Positions 54,598 through 63,278 of a stretch of DNA of 64,000 nt are shown in pieces. Origin of the DNA: Curtobacterium poinsettiae (lineage in GTDB: Bacteria > Actinomycetota > Actinomycetes > Actinomycetales > Microbacteriaceae). The translations under genes and the position numbers were made by a program. Within the stretch, counting starts at the first letter, position 1; the number at the start of each line of letters is the position of its first letter. The DNA is taken from the NCBI RefSeq assembly GCF_025677645.1, contig NZ_CP106879.1, positions 1,302,001 to 1,366,000 on the forward strand, in the 5' to 3' direction. The notes beneath the pieces are model-generated. The model worked only from the letters and a program-made list of their open reading frames with translations. It ran no database searches and was not told where the DNA came from.

Positions 54598-55946
54598 CCG
54601 ACACGAACACCACCAACCCTGCGGCCCCGGTCCCCGGCGCCACCGACAGCGGGCCGGCCGAGACCACCGCCGGCCGTCCGGACACCTGGGCCTCGGCGGA
54701 CCGCGGCCAGCTGATCGAGCGGGCCGAGGTCATCGTGACCAGCCCGAACCGGAACTTCGTGACGCTCAAGCTCACCACGGCCGACGGCGTGACCGGACTC
54801 GGCGACGCCACCCTGAACGGCCGTGAGCTCGCGGTCTCCGCCTACCTGTCCGAGCACGTCGTCCCGCTGCTCGTCGGCCGTGACGCCAGCCGCATCGAGG
54901 ACGCCTGGCAGTTCCTGTACCGGTCGTCGTACTGGCGCCGTGGTCCGGTCACGATGGCCGCGATCGCCGCCGTCGACATGGCCCTCTGGGACATCAAGGC
55001 GAAGGTCGCCGGCATGCCGCTCTACCAGCTGCTCGGTGGGGCATCGCGCACCGGGCTCATGGCGTACGGCCACGCCTCGGGCAAGGAGCTGCCCGAGCTG
55101 TTCGACTCCATCCGCGAACACCAGGAAGAGGGCTACCGCTCGATCCGGGTGCAGACCGGCGTCCCCGGCCTCGAGTCCATCTACGGCATCGCGTCGAACA
55201 GGACCACCGAGGGCAACGCCGGCGTCCGCTACGACTTCGAGCCCGCGCAGCGCGGTGCCCACCCGGCGATGGAGGACTGGGACACCCGCGCCTACCTGCG
55301 CCACGTCCCCACCGTGTTCGAGGCCGTCCGCAACGAGTTCGGTCCCGAACTGCCGCTGCTGCACGACGGGCACCACCGGATGACCCCGCTGCAGGCCGCC
55401 AAGCTCGGCAAGTCGCTCGAGCCGTACGACCTGTTCTGGCTCGAGGACTGCACCCCCGCCGAGAACCAGGAGGCCCTGAAGCTCGTCCGGCAGCACACCA
55501 CGACGCCGCTGGCGATCGGCGAGGTCTTCAACACCATCTGGGACTTCAAGGACATCATCCGCGACCAGCTCATCGACTACGTCCGCGGAGCCGTCACGCA
55601 CATGGGCGGCGTCACCCCGCTCAAGAAGACGATGGAGTACGCGGCGCTGTACCAGGTCAGGTCCGGCTTCCACGGGCCGACCGACATCTCCCCGGTGGGA
55701 CTCGCCGCGCAGATGCACCTCGGGCTCGCGATCCACAACTTCGGCATCCAGGAGTACATGCAGCACGGGCCGCAGACCAACCAGGTGTTCCACCAGACGT
55801 TCACGTTCACCGACGGCTACCTGCACCCGGGCGACGAGCCGGGCCTCGGGGTCAGCCTCGACGTCGACGAGGCCGGCAAGTACCCCTACGAGCAGGCGTA
55901 CCTGCCGTTCAACCGCCTGGCCGACGGCACCGTCCACGACTGGTAG
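54594..55946 (+). CDS. manD: D-mannonate dehydratase, ManD/RspA type (enolase superfamily)
   Basis: Dehydrates D-mannonate to 2-keto-3-deoxygluconate. 450 residues: about 45 polar N-terminal residues outside the usual family start (family homology begins near [15 protein letters not shown]), then [41 protein letters not shown] and [11 protein letters not shown] with the enolase-superfamily metal ligands, and [19 protein letters not shown] site precedes the ATG, which overlaps the uxuB stop. It is unrelated to UxuA-type dehydratases. The next steps (KDG kinase and aldolase) are not in the window. Confidence 0.9.
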   Translation: MTDTNTTNPAAPVPGATDSGPAETTAGRPDTWASADRGQLIERAEVIVTSPNRNFVTLKLTTADGVTGLGDATLNGRELAVSAYLSEHVVPLLVGRDASRIEDAWQFLYRSSYWRRGPVTMAAIAAVDMALWDIKAKVAGMPLYQLLGGASRTGLMAYGHASGKELPELFDSIREHQEEGYRSIRVQTGVPGLESIYGIASNRTTEGNAGVRYDFEPAQRGAHPAMEDWDTRAYLRHVPTVFEAVRNEFGPELPLLHDGHHRMTPLQAAKLGKSLEPYDLFWLEDCTPAENQEALKLVRQHTTTPLAIGEVFNTIWDFKDIIRDQLIDYVRGAVTHMGGVTPLKKTMEYAALYQVRSGFHGPTDISPVGLAAQMHLGLAIHNFGIQEYMQHGPQTNQVFHQTFTFTDGYLHPGDEPGLGVSLDVDEAGKYPYEQAYLPFNRLADGTVHDW

Positions 55947-55963
55947 TCCTCGACGCGTGGCGG

Positions 55964-56107
55964 GCGCGGTGTTGAACGGGCGCGGTGTCGAACGGGCGCG
56001 GTGTTGAACGGGCGCGGTGTTGAACGGGCGCGGTGTTGAACGGGCGCGGTGTTGAACGGGCGCGGTGTTGAACGGGCGCGGTGTTGAACGGGCCTGGTGT
56101 TGAACGG
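55964..56107 (+). repeat. Nine tandem copies of a 16-bp unit abutting a promoter
   Basis: Unit GCGCGGTGTTGAACGG starts at 55964 and repeats every 16 bases. Copies 1-8 are identical except one base in copy 2 (TGTCG); copy 9 reads GCCTGGTGTTGAACGG; a decayed tenth merges into CACAGT at 56109. Sixteen is not a multiple of three, so it is not coding. Each unit holds TTGAAC, close to a -35 hexamer; the one in copy 8 (56084-56089) is 19 bases from CACAGT. It fills the gap after manD. Confidence 0.95.
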
Positions 56108-56120
56108 GCACAGTGGTCGC

Positions 56121-57041
56121 GTGGAGTTCGCCGACGTCGCCAGGGAGCTGCTGCTCGTCGCGCCGCAGGACTTCGTCGCCGAGCGCACCGCTCGGCAGCG
56201 CGCGGTGCGGAAGGACGACCGTGCCCTCGCCACGGCGATCGGGCGGCTCCGGAAGCCCGCCCCGGCGGCCTGGGTGATCGACCTGCTCGCCCACGACGGT
56301 GCCCTCGACGACGCCGTCGACCTCGGGCCGGCGCTCCGCAGGGCCCAGGCCGACGCCGACCCCGACGCGATCCGGACCCTCCGTCGGCAGCGCACCGAGG
56401 TCGTCGACGCCCTCGCGCAGGCCGGTGCGGACCTGGCGTCCGACGCCGGACACCCCGTGACCCCGGCGGTGCTCGAGCAGGTCCGGGCGACGATCGAGGC
56501 GGCGATGGCGGACCCGCACGCCGGCGCGGCCGTCCGGTCGGGGCTGCTCGTGACGGCCCTCGAGAGCGTGGGGTTCGACGCGGTCGACCTCGACGGGGCA
56601 CTCGCGGACCCGGACGCGGTCCCCGATGCCTGGTCCGGCAGCGATGCCCCGCCCATCCCCATCTCCCAGGCGAGGGGTGCGCGGCAGGCGAGCCGTGCCT
56701 CCAGGGCCGCGCAGCGCGATGCCCCGGAACCGGACGCCGAACCCGAACCCGAGCCCGAACCGGAACCGGCCAGCGACCCGGCCGCCGACCGGAAGGCCGC
56801 GCGCCAGGCCGAGACCGCAGCGCGCACGGAGTCCCGCGACGCCGACGCCGCACTCGACACGGCCGAGGCCGACCTCGAACAGGCGGAGGAGCGCCGCGCG
56901 GAGCTCCAGCGTGCCCTCGAGCAGGCCGAAGCCGACATCACCCGCCTCGAGGCAGCCCGCGACGAGGCCGAGGCGGCGAGCGACCGGGCCCGCGACGTCC
57001 TGCACGCCGCGCAGGAGCACCGCCGCAAGGTCGGCCGCTGA
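56121..57041 (+). CDS. Uncharacterised actinobacterial protein with C-terminal coiled coil
   Basis: A 306-residue, soluble, Ala/Glu/Arg-rich protein. The N-terminal 90 residues contain GRLRKPAPAAWVIDLLA, a motif I associate with a widespread but uncharacterised actinobacterial family. A Glu-Pro repeat (near 205-217) leads to a long coiled coil (about 230-300) of DTAEADLEQAEERRAEL type. The GTG at 56121 lies six bases from CACAGT (56109-56114), the leaderless layout; an in-frame GTG at 56097 lies within the tandem repeat and is less likely. A half hairpin element occurs at 56693-56706. Function unknown. Confidence 0.75.
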   Translation: MEFADVARELLLVAPQDFVAERTARQRAVRKDDRALATAIGRLRKPAPAAWVIDLLAHDGALDDAVDLGPALRRAQADADPDAIRTLRRQRTEVVDALAQAGADLASDAGHPVTPAVLEQVRATIEAAMADPHAGAAVRSGLLVTALESVGFDAVDLDGALADPDAVPDAWSGSDAPPIPISQARGARQASRASRAAQRDAPEPDAEPEPEPEPEPASDPAADRKAARQAETAARTESRDADAALDTAEADLEQAEERRAELQRALEQAEADITRLEAARDEAEAASDRARDVLHAAQEHRRKVGR

Positions 57042-57125
57042 GCCGTCCGGTCGGACCTCATCACCTCGGATGAAAAGCGGCCGCACGGCTCGGTCCCCGT
57101 CCGGCGCGGCCCATACGCTCGCGTC

Positions 57126-58400
57126 ATGACCTCCCTCCTCCGCCGGTACCGGCACCTGCTGGCCCCCGCCACCGGCGCCGTGTACCTCGTGCTCTGGATC
57201 GTCGCCGAAGCCGGGCGCGCGGAGCTCGCCGATCACGTCGTCGTGGTGTCGGCCTTCGCCGTCGCCATCGGCCTCGCCGCGTGGATGCCCGGGACCGCGC
57301 TCGGACTGGTCGTCGGCATCCCGCTCCTGCAGGCGGCCCGACTGCTCACCCGGCCGACCGACACGACCTGGCCGGAGTACCTGGCGATCGCGATCGTCGT
57401 CGGCGTCGTCGGCGCCGGCCGGTCCGACCTGCTCCGCTACCTGGCCCTCCCCGTGCTCCTGCTCGCGAGTGCGGCGGCCGCCTGGGCGATGGCGGTCCCG
57501 ACCGCTGCCGACCAGGATGTCTGGAGCAGCTGGGTGGGGCACTCGGGCGGGACCCGGTCCGACCTCGTCACGATCGCGTTCGCGTTCGTGGGGGTCAGCG
57601 GTGTCGCCTGGGCGGTCGGCGTGGCCATCGGTGCCGCGTGGCGGATCGGCCTCGCCCGGGTCCGGGTGGTCGAGGCACAGCGCCGCACCGAGGTGACCAC
57701 GACAGAGCTCCGGGCCGAGCAGGACCGCGCGCGGATCGCCCGTGACGTGCACGATTCGCTCGCCCACTCGCTGGCGGTCGTCGTCTCCCAGGCCCAGGGT
57801 GCCGCGGCCATCGCCGTGCGGGACGACCACGCCGCCCGAGCGTTGCAGGACATCGCCGACGTGAGCCGATCGGCACTGGGCGACGTCCGCGCCCTGGTGG
57901 AACGCATCCAAGCGAGCGACGACGCCGATCACCACGGGCTGCGCGATGTCCCCGACATGGTCGAGGACATGCGGGAGCTCGGCATGACCGCGACGTTCGA
58001 GGAGCACGGGGCCGGGCTGTTGCCCGCGGGCGGCGCCAGCGCGGTGCACCGGATCGCGCAGGAGAGCCTGACGAACGTGCTGAAGCACCAGGGCCGGACA
58101 GCGACGGCGCGGGTTGCGCTCGACTGGCGCGGACCGGGGCTCGGCGTCGTCGTGTCGTCGCGCGGGAGCGAACCCCTCGTGGAGCTCGACGGCACGGGGT
58201 CCGGTGTGGCCGGGATGCAGGAGCGCGCCCGACTGGCTGGCGGCTGGCTGCGCGCCGGTGTCGGCGACACCCCGGACGAGTGGGTGGTCACGGCGTGGTT
58301 CCCGACGACCGCGGTGGTGCCGACCGCGGCGACGGCCGGTGTGCTGCCGACCGCAGCGACGGCTGAGACCGAGACCGGCCTGCCGGAGCACGTCCGATGA
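57126..58400 (+). CDS. NarL-type sensor histidine kinase
   Basis: A 424-residue membrane kinase: several hydrophobic segments in residues 12-172 with little external sequence, then a HisKA_3 domain (RIARDVHDSLAHSLA, phosphoacceptor H209) and HATPase domain (GTGSGVAGMQERARLAGGWL). The ATG has TACGCT six bases upstream (57114-57119), a leaderless layout. The last 30 residues carry a tandem nine-residue duplication (VPTAATAGV / LPTAATAET) encoded by a 27-bp direct repeat near 58319. It overlaps the response regulator by ATGA. Confidence 0.92.
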   Translation: MTSLLRRYRHLLAPATGAVYLVLWIVAEAGRAELADHVVVVSAFAVAIGLAAWMPGTALGLVVGIPLLQAARLLTRPTDTTWPEYLAIAIVVGVVGAGRSDLLRYLALPVLLLASAAAAWAMAVPTAADQDVWSSWVGHSGGTRSDLVTIAFAFVGVSGVAWAVGVAIGAAWRIGLARVRVVEAQRRTEVTTTELRAEQDRARIARDVHDSLAHSLAVVVSQAQGAAAIAVRDDHAARALQDIADVSRSALGDVRALVERIQASDDADHHGLRDVPDMVEDMRELGMTATFEEHGAGLLPAGGASAVHRIAQESLTNVLKHQGRTATARVALDWRGPGLGVVVSSRGSEPLVELDGTGSGVAGMQERARLAGGWLRAGVGDTPDEWVVTAWFPTTAVVPTAATAGVLPTAATAETETGLPEHVR

Positions 58401-59053
58401 CCGCCGTCCGCGTCGCAGTCGTCGACGACCAGCGACTGTTCGCCACCGGGATGCAGATGCTCGTCGACGCCCAGGACGACATGTCCTGCGTCGGGACCGC
58501 CGGTGACGGTGCCGCCGCCCTCGAGCTCTGCGCCGCCGAGCACCCCGACGTGCTGCTGCTCGACCTGCGGATGCCGGTCATGAACGGCATCGAGACCTTG
58601 ACGCGTCTCGCCGACTCGACCCACGACCGCCCGCGGGTCGTCGCGCTCACCACCATCCGCCGCGACGACGCCGTCCTCGCAGCACTCCGTGCCGGAGCCG
58701 CCGCGTTCCTGACGAAGGACGCCCTGCCCGATGTCGTGACCGCGACCATCCGCGACGTGCACGCCGGCCGACCGGCACCGACCGAAGCCGAGGCGCTCGA
58801 CCTGCTTCGCGCGCAGGGCACCCCGGCCGTGACCGATCGGCGAGAAGAGGTCCTCGACGCGTTGACCGCCCGCGAGCGCGAGGTCTTCCTGCTCGTCGCG
58901 AAGGGGCTCAGCAACGCCGAGATCGCCGAGTCCGTCTTCCTGAGCGACGCCACCGTGAAGACCCACGTCCGCGCCGTCCTGATGAAGCTCGGACTCCGGA
59001 ACCGGATCCAGGTCGTCATCACCGCACACGAACGCGGCCTCGTCCGCGCCTAG
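58397..59053 (+). CDS. LuxR/NarL-family response regulator
   Basis: A 218-residue regulator partnered with the overlapping kinase. Receiver: D10-D11, phosphoacceptor D56 (DVLLLDLRMPVMNG), T85, K107 region (FLTKDA). LuxR helix-turn-helix: LTAREREVFLLVAKGLSNAE, IAESVFLSDATVKTHVR. This actinobacterial kinase/regulator type often controls membrane or antibiotic stress genes; the target here is unknown, though the secreted-protein gene starts eight bases downstream and probably shares the transcript. Confidence 0.93.
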   Translation: MTAVRVAVVDDQRLFATGMQMLVDAQDDMSCVGTAGDGAAALELCAAEHPDVLLLDLRMPVMNGIETLTRLADSTHDRPRVVALTTIRRDDAVLAALRAGAAAFLTKDALPDVVTATIRDVHAGRPAPTEAEALDLLRAQGTPAVTDRREEVLDALTAREREVFLLVAKGLSNAEIAESVFLSDATVKTHVRAVLMKLGLRNRIQVVITAHERGLVRA

Positions 59054-59061
59054 GGGGAACC

Positions 59062-60036
59062 ATGCAGATCACCGACCGCATCGCGAAGACCGGCACCCTC
59101 GTCGTCGTCCTCGCCGGACTGGCCAGCGCCGTGGTCCACGGGCTGCCCGATCGCGCCGACGTCGCGGTCGCACCCACCGTCGAACAGGACAGCACGGCGT
59201 GGACGATGCCGCTCGACGCCTTCGCCGCACCGGCCTCGTCGAAGAGCACGTACGCGGAGAACCTGGTGGCACAACCCTGCCTGCGGAAGGCTGGCATCGA
59301 CGACGCGGCTCCCTGGGCGACCGGGGCCGGGCTGCAGGCCGACGACGACGCTGGCGACACCGCCGCTCGGGCGAACCCGTCACCCGCACTCGCGACCACC
59401 CGGCCCTTGACCGCGGCGCTCGCCGAGACCCGCGGCTACCACGGGCCGTCCACCGCCGGTGCGAACCAGGAGGGCATGCGGAAGTGGGGGTACGACCCCG
59501 ACCGCCAGGCGGCTTTCGCCGCGCTCCCGGACGGCGTGGCCGCCCGCTGCTGGAACGCGGCCCGGATGACCCTCGGTACCACGCTGCGCGGCACCGAGCA
59601 GGCGGCATCAGAACTGGCCCAGCGCCTGACCTACCTGGCGGCGCTGGACGCGCGCCAGGACGACCGGGTCCGTACAGCCGCGGCCGGGTGGCGTACCTGC
59701 ATGGCGCCGTCCGGTGTGCCGGACCTGCCTGAGGGTCCGGAGGGCATGCCGACCCCCTCGATGCACGTCAGCGCACGTGACGGCGACCAGGTCGTCCTGT
59801 TCTCGGACGATCCGGGGAAGGCCGAGATCGCCGTCGCCGGACGGGACGTCGCGTGCCAGGGGTCCTCCGGCTACCGCAACGCGCTGTACGCGGCGGAGTG
59901 GGAGCGGCTGCTGCACGTCACCGCGACCGATGCGGTCGTGCTCCGGAAGGGCTCGACGAGGCAGCTGCAGGTCGACGCCCGCCTCGACAGGGCGATCGCG
60001 CGGCTCGCGCCGGCGGCGCCTGCAGACGTCGACTGA
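59062..60036 (+). CDS. Secreted protein of unknown function, linked to the two-component pair
   Basis: A 324-residue protein with an N-terminal hydrophobic segment (TGTLVVVLAGLASAVVHGL, about 10-28) that is a signal peptide or anchor. The rest is hydrophilic with four scattered cysteines (in AQPCLRKAG, ARCWNAAR, WRTCMAP, DVACQGS) that could form two disulfides outside the cell. I recognise no domain. The ATG follows a GGGGGAA site eight bases after the response regulator stop. It might modulate or report the signal of the kinase at 57126. Confidence 0.75.
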   Translation: MQITDRIAKTGTLVVVLAGLASAVVHGLPDRADVAVAPTVEQDSTAWTMPLDAFAAPASSKSTYAENLVAQPCLRKAGIDDAAPWATGAGLQADDDAGDTAARANPSPALATTRPLTAALAETRGYHGPSTAGANQEGMRKWGYDPDRQAAFAALPDGVAARCWNAARMTLGTTLRGTEQAASELAQRLTYLAALDARQDDRVRTAAAGWRTCMAPSGVPDLPEGPEGMPTPSMHVSARDGDQVVLFSDDPGKAEIAVAGRDVACQGSSGYRNALYAAEWERLLHVTATDAVVLRKGSTRQLQVDARLDRAIARLAPAAPADVD

Positions 60037-60069
60037 CCCGGCAGTCGCGGGGAGCGGTCCTGGGGGGAG

Positions 60070-60141
60070 CGCCCCGCGCCCGCCGCGCGGGGCGACGGAC
60101 GGGAGGCCCGTGGCGGGACCGCCACGGGCCTCCCGTCCGTC
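60070..60141 (+). terminator. Two consecutive hairpins, the second a perfect 23-bp family member
   Basis: CGCCCCGCG (60070-60078) pairs with CGCGGGGCG (60086-60094). Then arms 60094-60116 and 60119-60141 are exact 23-base complements with the core GGACGGGAGGCCCGTGG. They follow the secreted-protein gene by 34 bases and should end that operon before the rplY promoter at 60168. Confidence 0.8.
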
Positions 60142-60167
60142 ACTGGTGTGTGTCCGGACCGTGGCGC

Positions 60168-60364
60168 GCGACACGCCCGGACGGTCCTGCTAGACTCAGT
60201 CCCTGACTTCGGCGAGGGCTGCGTACGCGCGGCCGTGATCGACGCGGTGGGATACCCGGCAAGACCCTGGGATCGTTCCTCACGCGTGCACGCGTTCGAG
60301 TTGCAACACCACAGACCCCCACGATGCCGGCACCCCGGCGTCGTCCCAGACACCAGGAGGCACC
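60168..60364 (+). promoter_or_regulatory. Promoter and long 5' leader of rplY
   Basis: GCGACA (60168-60173) and TAGACT (60191-60196) are 17 bases apart and form a reasonable promoter, leaving an untranslated leader of about 160 bases. The leader contains the perfect 14-bp palindrome ACGCGTGCACGCGT (60282-60295) and a possible stem around GCCGGCACCCCGGC (about 60325-60340), and ends with an AGGAGG ribosome site. I see no tRNA or known riboswitch in it. A structured leader for regulation of the ribosomal protein is inference. Confidence 0.55.
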
Positions 60365-60994
60365 ATGGCCGACTACACCAAGCTCGCAGCGGAAGTCCGC
60401 ACCAAGTTCGGCAAGGGCGCTGCTCGCAAGCTCCGCGCGGCCGACAAGATCCCCGCGGTCGTCTACGGCCACGGCACCGAGCCGAAGCACATCTCGCTGC
60501 CCGGTCACGAGACCATGCTGCTCGTCCGTACCGCCAACGCGGTCGTGGACCTCGACATCGAGGGCGCTGCGCAGCTCGCCCTCGTCAAGGACGTCCAGCG
60601 TGACCCGGTGCGCCAGATCATCGAGCACATCGACCTCGTGGTCCTCCGCCGCGGCGAGAAGGTCACGGTCGACGTGCCCGTCGTCGTCGAGGGCGAGTCC
60701 TTCTCCGGCACCATCCACGTGCAGGACCTCAACACGGTCTCGCTGCTCGTGCTCGCGACCGACATCCCGGAGCACGTCACGGTCGATGTCGAGGGCCTCG
60801 AGGACGGCAAGCAGATCACGGCCGCCGAGCTGACCCTCCCCGAGGGCGCCGAGCTCGAGACCGACGGCGAGGCGCTCGTCGTGCAGATCGTCACCCCGCG
60901 TGGCACCGCGGATGACGACGCCGCGGACGAGGCATCGGCCGAGGCCGGCGCCGAAGCGGGTGCCGAGGGCGGCTCCGAGCCGGTCTCCGAGTAA
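60365..60994 (+). CDS. rplY: 50S ribosomal protein L25, Ctc/TL5 form
   Basis: Binds 5S rRNA in the large ribosomal subunit. The 209 residues comprise the N-terminal L25 domain (RTKFGKGAARKLRAADKIPA, VVYGHGTEP) and the TL5 C-terminal beta domain (DLVVLRRGEKVTVDVPVV), ending in an acidic Ala/Glu tail (ASAEAGAEAGAEGG) common in actinobacterial forms. A strong AGGAGG precedes the ATG. Directly followed by pth, the usual order. Confidence 0.97.
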   Translation: MADYTKLAAEVRTKFGKGAARKLRAADKIPAVVYGHGTEPKHISLPGHETMLLVRTANAVVDLDIEGAAQLALVKDVQRDPVRQIIEHIDLVVLRRGEKVTVDVPVVVEGESFSGTIHVQDLNTVSLLVLATDIPEHVTVDVEGLEDGKQITAAELTLPEGAELETDGEALVVQIVTPRGTADDDAADEASAEAGAEAGAEGGSEPVSE

Positions 60995-61023
60995 CACCCC
61001 TCCGAAGACATCTGGTCGACGCT

Positions 61024-61608
61024 GTGACGGATCGAATCCTCGTCGTGGTCGGGCTCGGGAACCCCGGGCCCGACTACGCCGGCAACCGCCACAACGTCGG
61101 CCAGATGGTCCTCGACGAACTCGCCTCGCGCATGGGTGCGACGTTCAAGAAGCACAAGACGCCGAACCAGGTCGCCGAGGGGCGCCTGGTGCCCGGCGGC
61201 ACGCGACTCGTGCTGGCGAAGCCCGGGTCGTTCATGAACACCTCGGGCGGACCGGTCTCCTCGGTGCTCGGTTTCTACAGCGCCACCCCGGCCGACCTCG
61301 TCGTCGTGCACGACGAACTCGACCTGCCGTTCGACACCGTCCGCCTGAAGGGCAACGGCGGGCACGGCGGCCACAACGGTCTGCGCGACATCATCAAGGC
61401 CACCGGCACGAACGAGTTCACGCGCGTCCGGGTCGGCATCGGACGTCCGCCCGGTCGGCAGGACCCGGCCGACTACGTGCTGCGTGACTTCTCCGCAGCC
61501 GAGAAGAAGACCCTCCCGATCCTGTTGGCCGACGCCGCCGACGCGGTACAGGCGATCGCCGAGGTCGGGCTGCTCGCCGCACAGCAGCGCGTGCACGCCC
61601 CGTCCTGA
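61024..61608 (+). CDS. pth: Peptidyl-tRNA hydrolase
   Basis: Releases tRNA from prematurely dropped peptidyl-tRNA. The 194 residues show GLGNPGPDYAGNRHNVGQ (10-27, catalytic His in RHNVG), KPGSFMNTSG, HDELDLPFD and KGNGGHGGHNGLRDI. The GTG at 61024 is 29 bases after rplY. Co-transcription with rplY is likely. Confidence 0.97.
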   Translation: MTDRILVVVGLGNPGPDYAGNRHNVGQMVLDELASRMGATFKKHKTPNQVAEGRLVPGGTRLVLAKPGSFMNTSGGPVSSVLGFYSATPADLVVVHDELDLPFDTVRLKGNGGHGGHNGLRDIIKATGTNEFTRVRVGIGRPPGRQDPADYVLRDFSAAEKKTLPILLADAADAVQAIAEVGLLAAQQRVHAPS

Positions 61609-61764
61609 TCCCGTCCGTCAGCCCGGCGCACGCGCTCGCGCGGGCTCGGTCCCGTCGCTGTCCTGTTCCCGCGCAGTCCCCGAACTGGGGGACCGACGGC
61701 GTACCCCGCCGCGGGTAGGTTCTCGTCGGGGCGACGGGTCCCACGACGAGGGCCGGGGGCACGG

Positions 61765-63192
61765 ATGACGCAGGGCACGACGATCTCCGGCGGTCTCCGG
61801 GCCGCGGTGCTGCCGGGCGGCGTCGCCGTACTCGTGGCCGGGTTGGTCACCGTCGGTGTGCTCAACGGGTTCACCGTCCCCGCGGTCGGCGCCGTGCCGG
61901 ACGAGTGGGCTCCCCAGACCGCGGAGACCACAGCACCGCCGGTGGCGGCGTCCTTCTCGGCACCGAACGACGTCGACCACGACGCACTCGGACGCCTCGT
62001 CGTGGCCGACTTCGCGGCGAACGGGGTCCTGCGTCGCGACGTCGACGGCGCCTGGGAGACCGTCGCCGGGTTCGGTACGCACGACGCGGCGATGTGGAAC
62101 CCATCGGCCGTCGTGGCCCTGGCGGACGGACGCTTCGTCGTGGCGGAGGCCGGTCGACGCACCGTCGCGGTGCTCGACGGTGGCTCGGTCCGACGCATCC
62201 CCGCACCACCCGTCCGCCGGTCGGTCTCCGAGCTCGCCGTGGACGGCACGACGGTGTGGGCTGCCGTCCCCGGGAGCGGCGAACTGTGGACCGCGGACCT
62301 GGGATCGGGCGACTGGACGACGGTCACCGGCCCCTGGACGGACCCGGGCGGGGTCGCCCTCAGTGCGGACGGCAGCGCGCTCGTCGTCACCGATGCCCAG
62401 CGCGACGAGGTCTGGCGGATGCAACGGTCGGACGGCAGCGTCCAGGCCCTCGGGTTCCCGGCCACCGAGCGCGCCCGTCTGCTCGGGGTCGCGGTGGACG
62501 ACGACGACTCGGTGTTCGCCGTCGACAACAGTGGCGGGAGGGTGTGGTCGTACGACGGTGAGGCCTGGACGGTGGCACTCGACGCAGCGCCTGACGGGTC
62601 CCCGCTCGCGAACCCGACGGCGGTGTCGGTCGACGGACCCCGGATGGCGGTCGCGGACTACAACCGGCGTCGCGTCGTCACGGCCACGCGCTCCCTCGCG
62701 GCCGAGCCGACCGCGAGCACGACGGTCGTGGGGCCGCCGACGACGCAGGCCCCGGAACCGGTGCCGACGACCCCTGCACCCGAACCGACCGGTGCGCCGA
62801 CGCCGACGCCGGTTCCGGTCCCGACGGCCACGGTCACCCCGACGGAACGGCCGACGACCGCCCCTGTTCCGGTACCGACCGTGCCCGACCCCACGACCGG
62901 GCCCGTGCCACCGACCCCCGAGGTCTCCACGCCGGTCGCTCCGACACCCGGGGCGACGGCCCCCACGGCGCCGGTGCTCACCGGGGGCGCGGCAGCCGCG
63001 GGTCCCACCACAGCCGGCGGTGCTGCCACTCCGACCACGGCCGCCGGGACCGCTGCCCCTGCCGTTCCTCCGACACGGTCGGCCCTCGCCGTCACCGGTG
63101 CCTCCGTCGCCGGTCCGCTCCTCGCCGCCGCGGTCCTGCTCGGGCTCGGGCTCGTGGTCCGCAGCTCTCGCACCCGCCGGAACCGCGGCTGA
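61765..63192 (+). CDS. Sortase-anchored beta-propeller (NHL/SMP-30-like) surface protein
   Basis: A 475-residue exported protein. A signal segment (LPGGVAVLVAGLVTVGVLNG, about 16-35) is followed by repeated propeller-type blades of about 45 residues (DHDALGRLVVADFAANGVLR, LADGRFVVAEAGRRTVAVLD, SVFAVDNSGGRVWSYDG), a long Pro/Thr/Val wall-spanning stretch (about 310-435), then LAVTG (441-445), a hydrophobic helix and RRNRG. LAxTG is the actinobacterial class E sortase signal. A -10-like TAGGTT occurs about 50 bases upstream. Ligand unknown. Confidence 0.85.
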   Translation: MTQGTTISGGLRAAVLPGGVAVLVAGLVTVGVLNGFTVPAVGAVPDEWAPQTAETTAPPVAASFSAPNDVDHDALGRLVVADFAANGVLRRDVDGAWETVAGFGTHDAAMWNPSAVVALADGRFVVAEAGRRTVAVLDGGSVRRIPAPPVRRSVSELAVDGTTVWAAVPGSGELWTADLGSGDWTTVTGPWTDPGGVALSADGSALVVTDAQRDEVWRMQRSDGSVQALGFPATERARLLGVAVDDDDSVFAVDNSGGRVWSYDGEAWTVALDAAPDGSPLANPTAVSVDGPRMAVADYNRRRVVTATRSLAAEPTASTTVVGPPTTQAPEPVPTTPAPEPTGAPTPTPVPVPTATVTPTERPTTAPVPVPTVPDPTTGPVPPTPEVSTPVAPTPGATAPTAPVLTGGAAAAGPTTAGGAATPTTAAGTAAPAVPPTRSALAVTGASVAGPLLAAAVLLGLGLVVRSSRTRRNRG

Positions 63193-63278
63193 CCGCACGA
63201 CCACCCCGCACACCGGCCCCTGTTCGCCCGCTGCGCACACCGGTCCGGGTGTCGGACCTCGCCGGTACCATGGGCGGA

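Noticed and set aside
55964..56107. CRISPR-like array
   Set aside because: The repeats are directly contiguous with no unique spacers and are only 16 bp; no cas genes are in the window.
54081..58391. Very long open frame on the minus strand across manD, the tandem repeats and the kinase gene
   Set aside because: It runs antisense to several well-supported genes and translates to His/Arg/Asp/Gly-rich sequence without any domain, the usual shadow of a high-GC gene. The 16-bp array gives a period-16 peptide pattern only because it lacks stops.
60196..60360. tRNA or riboswitch in the rplY leader
   Set aside because: GTTCGAG at about 60293 recalls a T-loop, but no acceptor stem, anticodon arm or other tRNA feature can be paired with it, and no known riboswitch core is visible.
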